Assembly: GCF_003635045.1 (NCBI RefSeq) | Contig: NZ_RBXT01000001.1 | Coordinates: 930,001 to 994,000 of the forward strand | Reading direction: 5' to 3' | DNA length: 64,000 nucleotides | From: Terracoccus luteus | GTDB taxonomy: Bacteria > Actinomycetota > Actinomycetes > Actinomycetales > Dermatophilaceae | Part shown: piece after piece, positions 63,014-64,000 of the stretch | How positions within the stretch are numbered: position 1 is the stretch's first letter | How the letters are laid out: every line of letters begins with the position of its first letter | Notes under the pieces: model-generated | What the model was told of the DNA's origin: nothing | The model's database searches: none | The model's input: the letters and a program-made list of their open reading frames with translations, nothing else | Position numbers and translations under genes: made by a program

Positions 63014-64000
63014 GTGACCTCGACCCCCACCCGTCCCGTGCCGGACGCGACCGCGCACCCCGCGTTGACCGTGCGGTCACGCGCGCGGGGCTGGAGACGG
63101 TGGATGCCGGGGGCGCCGGGTGAGGCGCCCCGCGCGGTCCGTGCGGCGCGGGCCATCGCGGTGGCTGCCGGCCTGCTGACGCTCGTGCTCGTCGGCCACC
63201 GCCTGCTGCCGGGCGAGCTCGGCTTCCTCGTCGAGACGGCGCTCGTGTGGCTCGGGATGCTCGTGCTGCCGCTGCTCGCCTGGGCCGCGGTGGCCCGGAG
63301 CCGGGGTGGGGCCACCGTCGCCCTCGTGCCCGCGGTGGTCTGGGCCCTGCTCTTCGTCCCGGCCGTCGTGCCTCTGACGTGGACCGCCGCCGACCCGGTC
63401 ACGGGGCGGCAGCTCGTCGTGGCCAGCCAGAACGTCGCCGCGGGGGCGCGCACGGCGGGCGACTCGGCATCCTCGCTCGCGGCCGGCGGCGCCCAGGTCA
63501 TCGGGCTGCAGGAGCTCACCGCGTCGGCCCGGCGTGACGCCGCCGACGTGCTGCGCGAGAGCCACCCGCACAGCTACACCGTCGGGACGGTGGGGCTGTG
63601 GAGCGCCTACCCCATCGAGAACGCCCGGCCCCTCGAGCTGCGCCTCGGGTGGCGGCGGGCGCTGCGCGCCGACGTCGTCACGCCGAGCGGGACGGTGCGG
63701 GTGTACGTCGTGCACGCCGCGTCGGCGCGGGTCGGGGCGCACGGGGAGCGTGACGCGATGCTCGAGGCGCTGGCACGGGTGGTGGCGGCCGACGACTCCG
63801 AGCGCATCGTGCTGGTCGGCGACCTCAACGCCGTCTCGACCGACCGGGCGCTGTCGGGGTTGCATGACGAGCTCGACGAGCCGAACCTCGGCTCGGGCGG
63901 TGTGCTGCGCACGTGGCCGACGACCCTGCCGCTGCTCGGCCTCGACCACGTCATGGGGCGCGGCGTCGAGTTCACCGACAGGGAGTCACTCGTGGTCGGC
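63014..64000 (+). CDS. membrane-anchored endonuclease/exonuclease/phosphatase-family protein (3' truncated)
   Basis: Open to the window end, at least 329 codons from GTG 63014. About 45 basic N-terminal residues precede three hydrophobic helices (AIAVAAGLLTLVLVG, FLVETALVWLGMLVLPLLAWA, VALVPAVVWALLFVPAVVPLTW), then an extracytoplasmic EEP nuclease/phosphatase domain: QLVVASQNVAAG, the metal-binding Glu in VIGLQELTASA, HAASARVG, VLVGDLNAVSTDRAL and LGLDHVMGRG. It could be a phosphodiesterase, nuclease or lipid phosphatase outside the membrane. Confidence 0.85.
   Translation, partial: MTSTPTRPVPDATAHPALTVRSRARGWRRWMPGAPGEAPRAVRAARAIAVAAGLLTLVLVGHRLLPGELGFLVETALVWLGMLVLPLLAWAAVARSRGGATVALVPAVVWALLFVPAVVPLTWTAADPVTGRQLVVASQNVAAGARTAGDSASSLAAGGAQVIGLQELTASARRDAADVLRESHPHSYTVGTVGLWSAYPIENARPLELRLGWRRALRADVVTPSGTVRVYVVHAASARVGAHGERDAMLEALARVVAADDSERIVLVGDLNAVSTDRALSGLHDELDEPNLGSGGVLRTWPTTLPLLGLDHVMGRGVEFTDRESLVVG

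Overview
This is a very G+C-rich (roughly 70-75% by eye), densely coding stretch of an actinobacterial chromosome. The gene order (gltX, leuCD, ddl/thiL/rpmB, DAK2-recG-rsmD-coaD-yceD-rpmF-rnc-mutM, smc-ftsY-amtB-glnK-glnD-ffh, rpsP-khpA-rimM-trmD-rplS-lepB-rnhB-DUF2469), the HU protein with a long Lys/Ala tail, F420 genes (fgd, cofC) and an NdgR-type IclR regulator point to Actinomycetota. By overall character I would guess the order Micrococcales, family Intrasporangiaceae or a neighbour. That placement is inference from gene content, not a database result. Both window edges cut a gene: gltX lacks its 5' end and an exonuclease/endonuclease/phosphatase-family gene lacks its 3' end.

Layout. 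0-3.1 kb: gltX, a GNAT acetyltransferase, a HAD hydrolase, then tRNA-Gln(CTG) and tRNA-Glu(CTC). 3.2-7.4 kb: small conserved proteins, F420-dependent glucose-6-phosphate dehydrogenase, a lipoprotein L,D-transpeptidase and the regulator ndgR. 7.6-18.4 kb: leuCD, hupB, cofC with a cold-shock-like protein, plsC-gpsA (phospholipid synthesis), a trans-sulfuration PLP enzyme, ddl, thiL and rpmB. 18.5-27.3 kb: a fructosamine-kinase-like gene, then the DAK2/recG/rsmD/coaD and yceD/rpmF/rnc/mutM series. 27.4-38.5 kb is more accessory: an SSS symporter with a small membrane partner, an FAD reductase diverging from an M3 peptidase, a MOSC protein, an OatA-like acyltransferase, acylphosphatase, chorismate mutase and an FMN-binding protein. 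38.6-50.4 kb: the chromosome-segregation, SRP and nitrogen block. 50.4-56.3 kb is accessory again: a lipoprotein/glutathionylspermidine-synthase-like/DUF350 cluster, an AbiEi-type winged-helix protein bracketed by repeats, an amidohydrolase and a GNAT-P-loop fusion. 56.4-64 kb: the ribosomal/processing block, with TrmD fused to a GNAT domain and two tandem signal peptidases.

Functional threads. NdgR probably controls itself and leuCD from a shared divergent region. amtB-glnK-glnD forms a nitrogen uptake and signalling unit with a candidate GlnR site. ftsY and ffh supply the SRP pathway and the two lepB genes the signal peptidases. fgd and cofC indicate F420 metabolism. Many genes look leaderless: a NANNNT hexamer lies 5-7 nt ahead of the start codon.

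Most unusual signals: a perfect 25-bp inverted repeat flanking the ffh promoter and start codon; repeat elements of about 80 bp on both sides of the AbiEi-like gene; a 15-bp interspersed repeat family at two distant intergenic loci; a 13/14-bp tandem array ahead of glnD; a 15-bp tandem repeat joining the GspS-like and DUF350 genes; and strong enrichment of GGATGCC/GGCATCC. No prophage, insertion sequence or CRISPR array was seen.
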